NCBI RefSeq assembly: GCF_963678635.1 | Contig: NC_087071.1 | Location: forward strand, 19,593,613 to 19,657,612 | Reading direction: 5' to 3' | DNA: 64,000 nt | Source: Symsagittifera roscoffensis | Taxonomy: Eukaryota > Xenacoelomorpha > Acoela > Convolutidae | Part shown: piece by piece, positions 1-10,277 of the stretch | Numbering within the stretch: position 1 is the first letter of the stretch | Layout of the letters: every line of letters starts with the position of its first letter | Position numbers and translations under genes: made by a program | Notes under the pieces: model-generated | Databases searched by the model: none | Told to the model about the DNA's origin: nothing | What the model saw: the letters and a program-made list of their open reading frames with translations, nothing else

Positions 1-640
1 CCACTACTGTTCTTTTAAAATGATAAACGACTTGCCAACGATTACAAACTGAATGAACACTTATTTATACGATGATAATAAAGCAAGGAAGCAAAACGAA
101 CAATACGTACACCAGTACAATGGGGATTTATCAAAAATAAGAAAATTGTTGTACAAAGTCAATAAGCTAACTCTGAAACTAGAAAAACCAGAACTATAAT
201 AAAACAAGGACAATAATCACAGGAATAGACGATATAAAACTAGGAATCGATGATGTTATAAAAAGCCTCTATAGAAAAATTTGTTCAATCACATGGACTC
301 AAGTTTAGATTTGAAACTCCACAGTGGCTTTTTTGTCTGAAAAATTATTAATTTTTGGGGGTTGCTCTACCGATTACGTTAGGTACTAACGACAGTACAA
401 CCAATTAAAACCTATTTCAGACATAATCTGCCAATACTGCAATATGGGGTTATAGTGTACGGCACAGCTAATGAAATATCACTACAAAAACTTGAAATGA
501 AACAAAACTCCTGAGAATTCTAAGATTTTTAAGAAAACTGAAAATCAGTCAGTAACATTTTTAAAGAAACCAACAAGTTATGCTCAGTTAAAGAATTACA
601 CATATACGAGATATTCGAAACTTTAAGTCAGCATTCATAG
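1..640 (+). pseudogene. Decayed LINE reverse-transcriptase C-terminal relic
   Basis: No open frame survives. Around 395-480 a frame reads LPILQYGVIVYGTANEISLQ, which fits the post-RT region of Jockey/CR1-type LINEs (hydrophobic stretch, YG..VYG, then an L..L...QN helix). Near 570-630 another frame gives KLCSVKELHIYEIF, like the 'L.I..LHIYE' stretch that follows it in such proteins. The first 200 bases give a Lys/Asn/Tyr-rich frame, as in the segment upstream of RT. Order and strand agree, but frames are broken by stops and indels. This is pattern recognition, not alignment, so confidence is modest. Confidence 0.4.
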
Positions 641-1140
641 AAGGATTTAAAATCTAAATTCCTAAAAAACTCTGTTTTTGGACTTAAAGATTGAATTATT
701 GAAGCATTAAAATTGTTTAAAAAATCAATACAATGATTAATTTTACTCGTAAACGTCCAAAAATTATAGGTGTAAGGAAAAAAACTATTCAGTTTTTTTT
801 TCAAAACGTTTTTTTTGAAAAATTTGCTGATACAATTAAAAATCTTAATGATAGCCAACCAAAAAAATTTTTTGTCAACCATGATTTTTGCAATATATAC
901 AACGCAAAAAAAAATTAAAAAACAATAAACGAATGGGATTGAAGGGATTGGACAAATGATAGGAATTTTTTAGTACTTCTTAAAAATCGTACTGTTTAAT
1001 TATGGCATCACCTGACTAGGCCTTTTGGGCCTTTTGATGTCCTTGCATATCAGAATTATATAAATTAGCAAATGTCTTTTCAATAATCTCTAAAATGAAA
1101 ACAATTTGTTTTTTTCATATGATTAACAAACAAAAAAAAT
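641..1140. other. AT-rich non-coding stretch
   Basis: Homopolymer-rich sequence. The two overlapping short ORFs here are low-complexity Lys/Phe/Asn translations on opposite strands. I see no gene. Confidence 0.6.
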
Positions 1141-1462
1141 TGGGTTTAGTAATCTTAAGCTGTCATGGAAGCCGCAATTGTAAGTGGAATCCGCAAGTTT
1201 TGACCGGAAAACGCAAATTGTTATTGGTATCCGCATAAATTTGCGGAACCCACGTTCAATTGCGGAATCCGCCTACTTGTGCAGAATCCGGAACAATTAC
1301 TTCTATTCGCTCAAGGCGGAATCCGCATCAAAACTAATGCTCCGAAAAAATGTACTTTGACCGTATTCTTACACGGAGTCCAGAGAGGTTTCTTAAGTGG
1401 AATCCCCTTGCTTTTGAAATATGTTCAAAGACTTGTCTCTGGAATCCAGTAACGTACAAATA
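1141..1462 (+). repeat. GGAATCCGC-rich dispersed repeat, copy A
   Basis: About 320 bp containing many copies of GGAATCCGC and near variants, two of them as the near-perfect palindrome GCGGAATCCGC (1262-1272, 1316-1326). It is collinear with 48,785-49,510: both share the lead-in GTTTAGTAA..CTAAGCTGTC, the middle 'TCCGGAACAA.TAC..' with 'ATTCGCTC', and the tail 'AAAGACTTGTCTCTGGAATCCAG'. It is therefore a dispersed repeat family and not a simple microsatellite. No coding potential is visible. Confidence 0.75.
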
Positions 1463-3278
1463 AAAAATTGAGCGCCTATCCATTGCAGAGTTTAGCCTGG
1501 TAATGATTGATTAACAATGTTTATGTTATGAACTATATTAGAATCTTTTTTTTGTGCCTTGACTTCAACCCGGGTAGTCATTCGAAACCTCAAAGCACAA
1601 ACTAGTCAGAGCAAATTGGTCGAATTTAGTACAATTAATTTTAAAAATTTTTCGTTGTAATACAAAAATAAGAAGTTAATCAAGGCTTACGTTGATTCGT
1701 TATTACTGCTACATTGTTTGCTTTCAAACCAAAACCTCATTTGAGTCAATGACATCAAATGCATTTAAGATTGGCATTTTAATTGATAACTTGAAAGTAA
1801 TCCGTGGATAATATAATTTTTTTCTCGTACTTTTCCCAGCTGATCAGATTTTGTATAGAACAGACGCCCTGTCAGAGGGTTTTTTTTCGAACTCAACAAT
1901 CATCCCTAGAAATAGGACAGAAATATGACGTTGAGTGTCTTTATGCGCAAATCAAAACTTAAAAAAATTAATCTCGAGAGAACATTACTGAAACTCGAGA
2001 AAAAAACTGATATTCAACTAGAAAACATGCATCTTTGAAATCATTAACCACAGATTCGTAAATTCATTTTTTTAAAATCAATTTTATCACTTGTTGTGTC
2101 GTTGATTTGAAGTATACTCCATGTTCTCTGCTGTTTGCAGATTTAGCGGTAGTTATTGTGGATCTATAGACTACTTCCGGGAAAAAAATAATTCGAAATC
2201 TTTGATTAGTGTAATTTTATCTGCTATAATTTCAAGGCATCTCTTCAGTATGCTAAGAAAAAAGTTCTGTTTTTTGAAGGACATTATGGGAAGTTACTCA
2301 AAAAATGGTTGATGTTTGAACTGGTTAGTTCTTTTGAATGCTTGTTTATATATATTATTTTGTTGTATGCTAAACTTCAGCGTTTACATGGTCATTAAAT
2401 TAGGGAAAGGAAAACATTCTTTGAGCAGTTTGACCAGCAACTTTTCTTAATTGTATCAAATTTTCATTTCTTTCACCAGTTGTACACTCCGAGAAAAATT
2501 TTAAGCTGATGTTGTCGGATAAAACCTATTGAATTTAAGAAGACTACTCGCATAACAGGGCAAATCTCAATGATAACACTGCCCGGTTAATGACCTAATG
2601 ACCTATAAAATTTAATTAATACTGCTCTCAGGACATAGCCCTGATTGTTCAGACTGCTTTTGAAGGGTTAGAAAGCACTGCTCGCTTAAGAAATGGATGA
2701 ATAATTTTTAAAAACGAAATTTTCAAAAACAATTTTCAAGTTCTTTTTTTAAAAGTAACTCTCCTCATCTCCGCGTTCATAAAGATAAACGATAGATAGA
2801 TAAACGATAAATATATCAAAAAGTATCGCGAACATCCGAATACAGCTTTCAAAAAAGAGGGCAAATTCGGTATTTACAGTTGCATAAAAGACGCTGCTGC
2901 AGTGGTCGAATGGAGGCGGCGATTGCCGCGATCTGGCCAACGTGTTGCGATTTTTCCAACAGGGGTAGAATTTTAAATAAAATTTTTTCTGGTTATCGCT
3001 GCGAGGGTTAGTTTCTGGTTATTGCTTACACCGAGAGTTAGTTAAATTAGAATTGATTACTTGAACTATTTCAAGCTTTTAAAAATCTAACGTCATTTTA
3101 AAACAAAACTTTTCCAAAGGTTCGGACGTTTGAAGTAGCATATGTTTGACATATCGGATGTTTGCCCTAGACCCGTTGAAAACATTTTGAATTACTCTTT
3201 TGTAAATTCTCATAAATCAAATCGGCTGGCTTATAAATCGAATCGGCAAAAGTTGAATTAATACTAATTGCGTAAGAA
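1463..3278. other. Non-coding AT-rich interval
   Basis: No convincing gene. A short GC-richer patch at about 2,880-2,980 follows a possible acceptor (TTTACAG) and is open in two frames, but it has no donor or partner exon. At 2,525-2,680 there are words (AAGACTACTCGCATAACAGGGC, GACTGCTTTTGAAGGGTT) weakly resembling the ends of the GAGCAGTCTTG repeat family seen at 3.3 and 20 kb. Confidence 0.5.
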
Positions 3279-3782
3279 ACGAAACTAACGGAATATTTTT
3301 GCTCGGGGTGGGTTTTTTTCAGACAAATTTGATTTTCTAACTAGCCATTTTTAACAAAATTTTTACATCATTCAAAAGATATTGTCGTCATGAGCTCAAA
3401 TTTGAAAAGATCTTTTACCTGTGATTGTTTTTTGTAAAGTTATGGGGGTTTAAAGATTGGCTTTTTGGCCGATTTGGGACAATTAACGAATAAATTTCGC
3501 ACGATTAACGCGTAAGCGGACTTTAAATCCGTCTGAGAAATTGTTCCAAATTGGTTGAAGCAAGCTTATTTGCCATAATTCATTTGTTTTAGGGTCGATA
3601 TCTATCTATCACGGTGTAATTAATAAGGCTTGTGGGTTGATGATTTCCACAAAAAAAAATCAAATTAAAAAAAATCATTATATTTCTTATATTTATTTTT
3701 TTTCACGTTATTACTGCTCCATAGACCTTATGAGGCAGTCGAACAATTCAGGGCTTCGCTTTGATACGAGCAGTCTTGTTTA
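3279..3782 (+). repeat. GAGCAGTCTTG-ended interspersed repeat, copy 1
   Basis: About 500 bp, collinear with 19,679-20,165. Shared landmarks are CTCG.GGTGGGTTTTTTTC, ACTAGCCATTTTT, ACCTGTGAT, TTGTAAAGTTATGGGG, ATTAACGCGTAAGCGGA, TGTTCCAAATTGGTT (with ATCG for ATTG in the other copy), and the terminus GATACGAGCAGTCTTGTTT. Near that end ACTGCTC and GAGCAGT can pair as a hairpin. There is no ORF, so it is probably a non-autonomous transposable element. Its class is unclear: I see no diagnostic TIR or TSD. Confidence 0.7.
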
Positions 3783-4655
3783 GCTTTTTAATTTCTAGAC
3801 GTCATGGTTGATTGATACTGTTTTACGAAACAACCAAAAGAGGTTAGTGAACGCAAGACTTAAGCTCCATATTTAGGGATAAAAATTTTTCTTGTGTCAC
3901 TCTCCTCATTATCAGCATCAATTTTTCCCTTCGCATGATCAATCAGCGGGTTTATAACTCCCCTTTTCACCCCATCTCTCCCTTCTCGACGCAAGATTCA
4001 GTTTTTTACAGTGCTCAAAAAAGAGTTTGCTCGCTTTCAAACCAATAGACACAAGCTTTACATGCCGTAATTATTTTAATTACATGTAAGAATCAGGCGC
4101 AAAAGATCATGGAATTCCGAACCACTAACAAAACTTTTACGTCATAAATAAATGAAATAGATACATGAAAACATCTATTTTGCATGTTTATTTCCCTTCT
4201 TTTTTTTTGCAATAACTTGATTAATTGATTTAATACTTCGATTTCTCTAGAGCCACTCGTTTTTTTAATCGTTTTTTGATCAAGTCAATCAAAAGATCAG
4301 TGTTATAAAACTTTTTGATAACTTTTCTAAAAAAAATTATTTGTAATTATTTTGTTCAAATTTGGATTCAACCTTGATTTCAATTACTTGTTAACACAAG
4401 CGGCATCTAAAATAGAAACTTTGAGTTATTTTCAGGGTTTATTTAAGATTTATTGCTCCTACTTCCGAAGAAAGTAATAGAATATATATGCTCAGGGCAA
4501 TTTTTTGCCATCTGAGGCAACTTTCTCGCGTTAATTTTTATGCACATTTTCATGCGTGATTTTGAAAATGATACTGAAAATCTAAGAGCAAAATTTTGAA
4601 TTTTGGAAGAATTACAACCAAAGCCCAATCTCTTCAATAATTTTAGCAAAAAAAT
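3783..4655. other. Non-coding interval
   Basis: AT-rich sequence with no recognisable gene or repeat. The short minus-strand ORF at 4,443-4,649 has no domain-like pattern. The last 8 bases before the next element (4,656-4,663) are its target-site duplicate. Confidence 0.5.
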
Positions 4656-4663
4656 ACTTCAGA

Positions 4664-5102
4664 CAGGGGCGGATTTAGGGGGAGGGCGGGAGGAGGGCGG
4701 GGGGCGGACGCCCTTCTCTCAGGGATTCGAGCCCCTGCCGACCCAAAGGGTCCCCCTTTGATACTTTTTCAGAAATCCATTTTTGGCCGACCGACCCTAA
4801 AATTTTTCTAAAGGCGCCATGGGCGCATATATATACAAATTTTGAGGCTGAGCGCGCGCCAAAAAAAACGCGATTTTTTTGTCAAAATTTTTGCAAAAAG
4901 TGCCCAAAACCGACTTTTTTGACTGTTTTTTCAAAAATATGCCTAGGGCGCAGAAAAATTTGCCAAAATAGGGGCAAAACAGTGCTTTGGGAGAGCTCGA
5001 AAAATCAATTTGGCGACCTAAAAAAAGGTCTTCAAAATTTTGGAAAATTTTTTGAAAATCCACCCCCCCCCCCACCTCGAGAAAATCCTAGATCCGCCCC
5101 TG
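4664..5102 (+). mobile_element. hAT-type MITE with 8-bp target-site duplication
   Basis: A 439-bp element starting CAGGGGCGGATTTAGG and ending CTAGATCCGCCCCTG, i.e. terminal inverted repeats of the CAGGGGCGGAT type seen in many hAT elements. It is flanked by a perfect 8-bp direct repeat ACTTCAGA (4,656-4,663 and 5,103-5,110), the hAT target-duplication length. It encodes no transposase, so it is non-autonomous. Subterminal sequence is G-rich at the left and holds a C-run at the right. A degenerate inverted copy lies at 14,744-15,080. Confidence 0.88.
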
Positions 5103-5110
5103 ACTTCAGA

Positions 5111-5798
5111 CCAGTTTAAATTGGAGCAAGATAAATCCTGGTCTTGCCTTGTTGTACGACTTTGTTGGTAACTTCTACTTGAGTTTTCAAAATGAAAACG
5201 AAATCTGCGCAAGCTTTTTTTTGCACTTGTCGCTTATAGGAAATGCAAAACTATAAGCGCAATAGTAGAATCAAACAAAGTGTTTCGCAATCAATTATTT
5301 ACTTCAATGTTTTTAATATAACAAAACAAGACCTCTCGAAACTTTTGCGCAGTTTGTATAATTTTTGGTTAAGAGTTTTGGCTCGTTGTTTTTGAAAAAA
5401 AAATAAAAAATCAATATCTATCTGAAAAAAGTTACCCACTACCAATTGTAATATAGGGAAATTACATTATTTACGTCAGCCAACTTTGGCTTGGATCAAT
5501 TAGTGTGCCTCAATTCAACTCGGGTTTAATTGTGAGCGTAAATTTTTGAACGCATTTGGTCCAAGTTAAACGAAAAGTTGAGAACACAATTTAGCCAATT
5601 TTGCAAGTTTCAAACGCCCAAAAGGTTGCCGAAAATGTCACAGAGGACTTTTTTCAAATTTCATCCGAGAGAGGTTATTAAAGGTTTGCTAAGAACGGCA
5701 AATTAAAAAATCTAATTCTGAAATTAAAAGAGCACTCTATGTTTAAACATTCCATGACTTAAAAAAAAACAATTTAGAACAAAAATTATTTTTTGATT
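5111..5798. other. Non-coding interval left of the BEL/Pao element
   Basis: Nothing recognised. The following five bases (5,799-5,803, CAGGT) are the left target-site duplicate of the BEL/Pao element. Confidence 0.5.
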
Positions 5799-5803
5799 CA
5801 GGT

Positions 5804-5949
5804 TGTAATGATAATCTTTCTTATCAACAAGATTCACGAAGGTTTAATTCAAACTTTTCAATGGTATGTTACAAATCGCAGTGACTTTAGAATCAATTTA
5901 TGACTTATTCGATGATTTATCAAAGTGCGGGAAAGTTGCTTCAGCAACA
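5804..5949 (-). repeat. BEL/Pao 3' LTR
   Basis: 146-bp LTR. On the plus strand it starts TGTAATGATAATC and ends GCTTCAGCAACA. It matches 13,639-13,784 with no difference that I could find. The pol stop codon lies only about 23 bp inside it. The minus-strand sequence just upstream (GGGTCCCGGGAGCA) sits at the polypurine-tract position but is a weak match. Confidence 0.92.
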
Positions 5950-5972
5950 TGCTCCCGGGACCCGAGTTGAGC

Positions 5973-8900
5973 TCAAGTCGAGGTATTTTCCGAGTCGAAC
6001 GAAAAAACGCGTGCGAGTGCACTAGCCGGGCGGTCAAAGGTTCCGTACGCCGTCCTTACGGTCACGACTCGAGTAGTCCCATCTCGACCAGGATGTTCTG
6101 CTGTGACTCGTCCCAAAGGCCATATTCCTCGTGGCGTCCGATCTTTCAAAATCCAGACTACATCTCCCCTTTTNNNNNNNNNNNNNNNNNNNNNNNNNNN
6201 NNNNNNNNNNNNNNNNNNNNNNNNNNNNNNNNNNNNNNNNNNNNNNNNNNNNNNNNNNNNNNNNNNNNNNNNNNNNNNNNNNNNNNNNNNNNNNNNNNNN
6301 NNNNNNNNNNNNNNNNNNNNNNNNNNNNNNNNNNNNNNNNNNNNNNNNNNNNNNNNNNNNNNNNNNNNNNNNNGCTCATTACCAGCTCCTACAAAAGTCT
6401 TTCCATTGTCACTGTAAATTGTTTTAGGGCTCCCTCTTCTGGCTGTAAACCGGGCAAGTGCATTAAGGAAGGTATCAGTTTTCAAATCTGGGCAAGACTC
6501 CAAATGGGCTGCTCTAGTTGTCAGGCAGTTAAAGATGATAGCGTAGTGTTTCTCTGTTTTCTTTCTGTTTTGAATGAAGAATGGCCCGAAGAAATCTACT
6601 CCTGTGCTGATGAAAGGGTAGTGAGTGTTCTCCTGTGGAAATCTTGAGCTTGGTAGGGGTGCCATTTTTGGCTGGAGGTTTTGCGCATCGAACCGTCTGC
6701 ATATGAAACATTTAAAACGTACACTGCGTAGAGCCAGTCGTACACCAATAATGTAGTAGCGTTGCTGTATGAAGGATTTGACAAACTCTGATCCTTGATG
6801 TACACAAATATGATGTGCGTGTTCAATGTACAATTTTGTTATTGCATTTTTCGCATCCAATATTATCGGAAACCTTGCATCTTCTTTCATACAAGATGCA
6901 AACTCAAGACGACCTCGAGCTCTTAGAACTGTCTTTTGATCCAAAAAGGGATTCAATTGAACCAATTTGTCTTTATTGTCAATTTTGCTTTTGCTTTCTA
7001 ATTTTTTGATAGTATTAGGAAACGACTGAGCCTGACAAATTTTGATTGCGTATAGCTTGGCCTTTTCAACATCTGAGGTGTTGCAAAAAATTTGTTCATT
7101 TTCATCACTGGAGGATGGGTTTTGATTGGTTTTTCTGTTGAGAATCCTAATTTGTAGTCTGGAAATGAAACTCATGACTGTGGTGAGAGTTAAAATTAGC
7201 TTGTTCCATGTAGAAAATCGTCTAATGTCGAAAATTGGCTCATTTAGAGACAATTTTTTATGCTTGGTCTGTCTTTGAAAACCCGCAGCAACCACTGTTG
7301 TTGCGAGCAAAGTATTATCGTGCCAAAGATACTTAGGTTGTTTCAAGAAGGCTGGAGGTGTGAGCCATTTTTCATTAATTTCCCTGGGTTCAAGACCTCG
7401 AGTACCGTGATCTGCAGGATTCAGAGTAGTTGGAATGTGATGCCATTGTAGTTGATGATCCATTGTTGAAATTTCAGTCAGTCGATTTGCCACAAATGTT
7501 TTTTGCTGTTTCGTTGATTTTATCCAATCAAGTACTACCTGACTGTCTGTCCAGACATGTAAAACAGCTGTTCTATTGAGATGAAGTTCTTTGGACGTAA
7601 ATGACAAAAGACGTGCTCCAATTGTTGCAGCTTCTAATTCAAGTTTTGGTACACTCAGTTGTTTAATAGGCGCAACCTTGCTTTTGCCAATCAAAAATTT
7701 ACATTCAATTACTGTTTCGTCTAAATTATGCATTCGCAAGAACAAGACTGCGGCCATACCGATGAGTGAAGCGTCAGTAAATGCGTGTATTTCCAAACTC
7801 CACGATTTATTGCTTTGATTTGGAAACAAAACTCTTGGCAAAGTTATTCTTTCCATCTTGAGAAAAGAATCCAGGATTTTCTGTAGCTTGTGTTGATGAT
7901 CACTAGGTATCTGATTATCCCATTTCAAACCTAGCCTCCAAATCTGCTGCAGTAGAGCCTTCAAACGAATTGTTACTGGTGCTATAATTCCTAGAGGGTC
8001 GAAAATAGACGACAATAAGCTGAAGAGTTTCCGTTGAGTATAATTATCAGCCAGAGTAGGAAAGTTTTGAAGGGGATCAATAAAAAACTCATCACTGTCA
8101 ATTTTCCAGTTTTGTCCAAGAACACGAGTTGAAGTTTTTATCTCGTCGTGGTCTTCGCAAGGAATATGTTGCAGGGCGAGCTTGTTGTTAGATAAGAACT
8201 TGGTGAGACGAAAACCACCTTGTTTTAAAGACTCCCTGGTTTCTCTTGAAACGCATTGTGCTTCAGCTAACGTCGGTACTGAGGCAATGTAGTCATCCAT
8301 ATAAAAACTGTTTAGAATTGCATCATAAGCCAGAGGAAACGAGTCTTTGTTGTCCAAAGCGCATTTTTGTAATGCATAAATAGCGCAGAATGGTGAACAT
8401 GTGGCTCCAAATATTAACCGCGTGTATTCATACTGATGAACTTTTCCGTTATAGCTCCAGAGGAAACGCAAGGCTGGCCTATCTTCTTCACGAATTTTTA
8501 CTTGCATAAACATCCCTTCAATATCGGCAAGAAGACCAATAGAATGTTTGCGGAAGCGCAGCAGAATCCCTGTCAGATTTGCAAGTAGATCTGGACCTGT
8601 GAGGAGATTGTTGTTAAGTGATTGGCCTTTAAAAAGAGATGCAGCGTTGGCTACTCTTCTGATTTTTGTCGGTTTATTTGGGTTTTGCACTGGGTGATGT
8701 GGTAGATACCAAATTCGCGAGGGTTTTATTCTTTTCATTTCTACAGGTCGCACGTGTTTCTTTTCGAGGTCATTTACGAGGGTTGCTTCGTATAAATTTC
8801 GTAGATCGTTGATTTTAGCAAGTCGGCGATCAAGTGATTTTAATTGATTAAGGGCTATGTAGTAGTTATTCTGCAATTGAGTCTCGTTCTTCCACGGTAA

Positions 8901-10277
8901 ACCAATTTCATACCTTTCTCCTGTATGATGTATTGTGTTTTCAAGGATCCGAATTGCCGCCAAATTGTTTTCGGTATAAAACTCCTTTTCTGTTGTTTTT
9001 TGTCCAGTTTCTTCAATTTTCCAGAATTGCTGAATTAAATAGTCCAATGGCTGCTCAACAGATTCATTTGACTTTCTTGTAACGTGGAAAACAAATCCCG
9101 AAGTTTGTCTGTTGCGCACTTTATTCAAACGTGTGGGAGCAATTGTTTGGTGATATTCTCCTGCAATTGTCCAACCCAGTCGAGTTTGTATTCCGTGTGG
9201 TCGGTAATCATTTCCTTCAATTACTTGAATGGGGTACGTATAAGAGAACGTATTAACGCCAAGTAGTGCTCCAATTCTTCCGCCAGCAATATTGGGGAAT
9301 TTTATGTGGCTAAAACCTTTGAAACCCTGACAGATTTCATTCAGATGAGCAACATCTGCAGGAGGTATATTTAAAAATGGCGTTTTATAAACATTACGAA
9401 TTGGAAATGTTTGTCCCGTTTGTTTGTACGGTGCTAAATTAACGATGTTGTCTAGTTTTGCAACCGGCATCTCATGGTTGATATTTATATATTGTAAAGA
9501 CATGTTTGCTGTTTCTGATGATGAGATTTCCAAGAAGTCTGCAATTTGATCAAGCATAAAAGTAAATTGGCTGCCAGGGTCAATGAGAGCGTAAGTGTCA
9601 CACACTTTACCATTATTGACGAACGACACAGGGATCAGCTGTAATTGTTCGAACCAAATGTTGGGTAACCGTTCAAATGTTGCTTTTTCTGAAGCAGTAA
9701 ACCCTCCCTTTTTTGTAAAATGAATTTCACTGTCCGCTTGTTTTTGTTGATGGTATGTGTTTTTGTCAATGCTATGCGACAGGCCATATCTGCTAGAGGT
9801 TGAGGTTGTAAACTCCTTATCATCTTCGTTTTTTCCTGAGACGATTGCTGCATAAGATGCGCTGTTTTTGCTTGTAAATCGAGATGGATCATGAAGTGAC
9901 GTATGATGGAACCCTCTACATTGCTGACATCGTCTCTCTGAATTGCAATTGTTTCTTGAATGGCGAGAACTTAAGCAATTTATGCAAAGCTCATGCTGTT
10001 TTACCAAATTATATTTTTCAACTGGTGCTAAGCTCTGGTAGCGGGTGCAATGAGCCAAAAAATGTTCCTGCGAACAAATGAAGCACTTTTTAGAAGGATA
10101 TTGGAATTTGGTTGTCGTATTGATGTCAGACCCCATTTTAGCGTTTTGCTTACTTCCCAAAGACGTTTGATTTTGTGTCTTAAGCTCCTGATCTTTGACC
10201 GCTGACGTCCCCAGAAACGAGTGCTCCCCTTGTAATCTTTCCAATACTTTAGCTTGTATTTCAAGCCACTCCTGAAA
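5973..10277 (-). CDS. pol: BEL/Pao pol polyprotein (protease-RT-RNase H-integrase), interrupted by an assembly gap
   Basis: The frame opens directly after the gag TAG; its first ATG is at 10,244. Residues here count from that ATG. Cys/His knuckles come first (CFICSQEHFLAHC; CINCLSSRHSRNNC; CQQCRGFHHTSLH, residues ~55-120). The aspartic protease has DPGSQ near 220 in place of the usual D-S/T-G. RT follows with the catalytic FYMDDYIA near 645. RNase H is marked by FTDASLIGMAA and WTDSQVVLDW. The BEL-type integrase has a C-rich finger (CFICRR), the first core Asp in STGVDFFGPF near 1,220 and the second in YSDNGKTF near 1,280. The third catalytic residue lies in the 200-N gap. The final ~65 residues (WPLGRVTAEHPGRDG) match the BEL C-terminal domain but are much GC-richer than the rest. 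It would copy RNA into cDNA and integrate it. Family assignment is firm; integrity is unknown because of the gap. Confidence 0.93.
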   Translation of the reverse strand, partial: FQEWLEIQAKVLERLQGEHSFLGTSAVKDQELKTQNQTSLGSKQNAKMGSDINTTTKFQYPSKKCFICSQEHFLAHCTRYQSLAPVEKYNLVKQHELCINCLSSRHSRNNCNSERRCQQCRGFHHTSLHDPSRFTSKNSASYAAIVSGKNEDDKEFTTSTSSRYGLSHSIDKNTYHQQKQADSEIHFTKKGGFTASEKATFERLPNIWFEQLQLIPVSFVNNGKVCDTYALIDPGSQFTFMLDQIADFLEISSSETANMSLQYININHEMPVAKLDNIVNLAPYKQTGQTFPIRNVYKTPFLNIPPADVAHLNEICQGFKGFSHIKFPNIAGGRIGALLGVNTFSYTYPIQVIEGNDYRPHGIQTRLGWTIAGEYHQTIAPTRLNKVRNRQTSGFVFHVTRKSNESVEQPLDYLIQQFWKIEETGQKTTEKEFYTENNLAAIRILENTIHHTGERYEIGLPWKNETQLQNNYYIALNQLKSLDRRLAKINDLRNLYEATLVNDLEKKHVRPVEMKRIKPSRIWYLPHHPVQNPNKPTKIRRVANAASLFKGQSLNNNLLTGPDLLANLTGILLRFRKHSIGLLADIEGMFMQVKIREEDRPALRFLWSYNGKVHQYEYTRLIFGATCSPFCAIYALQKCALDNKDSFPLAYDAILNSFYMDDYIASVPTLAEAQCVSRETRESLKQGGFRLTKFLSNNKLALQHIPCEDHDEIKTSTRVLGQNWKIDSDEFFIDPLQNFPTLADNYTQRKLFSLLSSIFDPLGIIAPVTIRLKALLQQIWRLGLKWDNQIPSDHQHKLQKILDSFLKMERITLPRVLFPNQSNKSWSLEIHAFTDASLIGMAAVLFLRMHNLDETVIECKFLIGKSKVAPIKQLSVPKLELEAATIGARLLSFTSKELHLNRTAVLHVWTDSQVVLDWIKSTKQQKTFVANRLTEISTMDHQLQWHHIPTTLNPADHGTRGLEPREINEKWLTPPAFLKQPKYLWHDNTLLATTVVAAGFQRQTKHKKLSLNEPIFDIRRFSTWNKLILTLTTVMSFISRLQIRILNRKTNQNPSSSDENEQIFCNTSDVEKAKLYAIKICQAQSFPNTIKKLESKSKIDNKDKLVQLNPFLDQKTVLRARGRLEFASCMKEDARFPIILDAKNAITKLYIEHAHHICVHQGSEFVKSFIQQRYYIIGVRLALRSVRFKCFICRRFDAQNLQPKMAPLPSSRFPQENTHYPFISTGVDFFGPFFIQNRKKTEKHYAIIFNCLTTRAAHLESCPDLKTDTFLNALARFTARRGSPKTIYSDNGKTFVGAGNEXXXXXXXXXXXXXXXXXXXXXXXXXXXXXXXXXXXXXXXXXXXXXXXXXXXXXXXXXXXXXXXXXXXKRGDVVWILKDRTPRGIWPLGRVTAEHPGRDGTTRVVTVRTAYGTFDRPASALARVFSFDSENTST
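6174..6373. other. Assembly gap (200 N)
   Basis: Exactly 200 N, probably a placeholder of arbitrary length. It removes the stretch of integrase holding the catalytic Glu. The pol frame stays open across it, but because the length is arbitrary that continuity is not evidence. Confidence 0.99.

Noticed and set aside
2749-2980. GC-rich exon-like patch
   Set aside because: Open in two frames after an acceptor-like site, but no donor, start, stop context or family pattern supports it.
4718-4740. tRNA-like T-arm (CAGGGATTCGAGCCCCTG)
   Set aside because: No acceptor, D or anticodon arm around it; it is part of the MITE and changed in the second copy.
4797-5212. ORFs of 64-92 codons in the hAT-type MITE and its flank
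   Set aside because: Low-complexity translations of TIR-bearing non-coding DNA; both strands open at once.
5925-6647. 240-aa plus-strand ORF across the N gap
   Set aside because: Antisense to BEL integrase, and its middle is entirely unknown bases.
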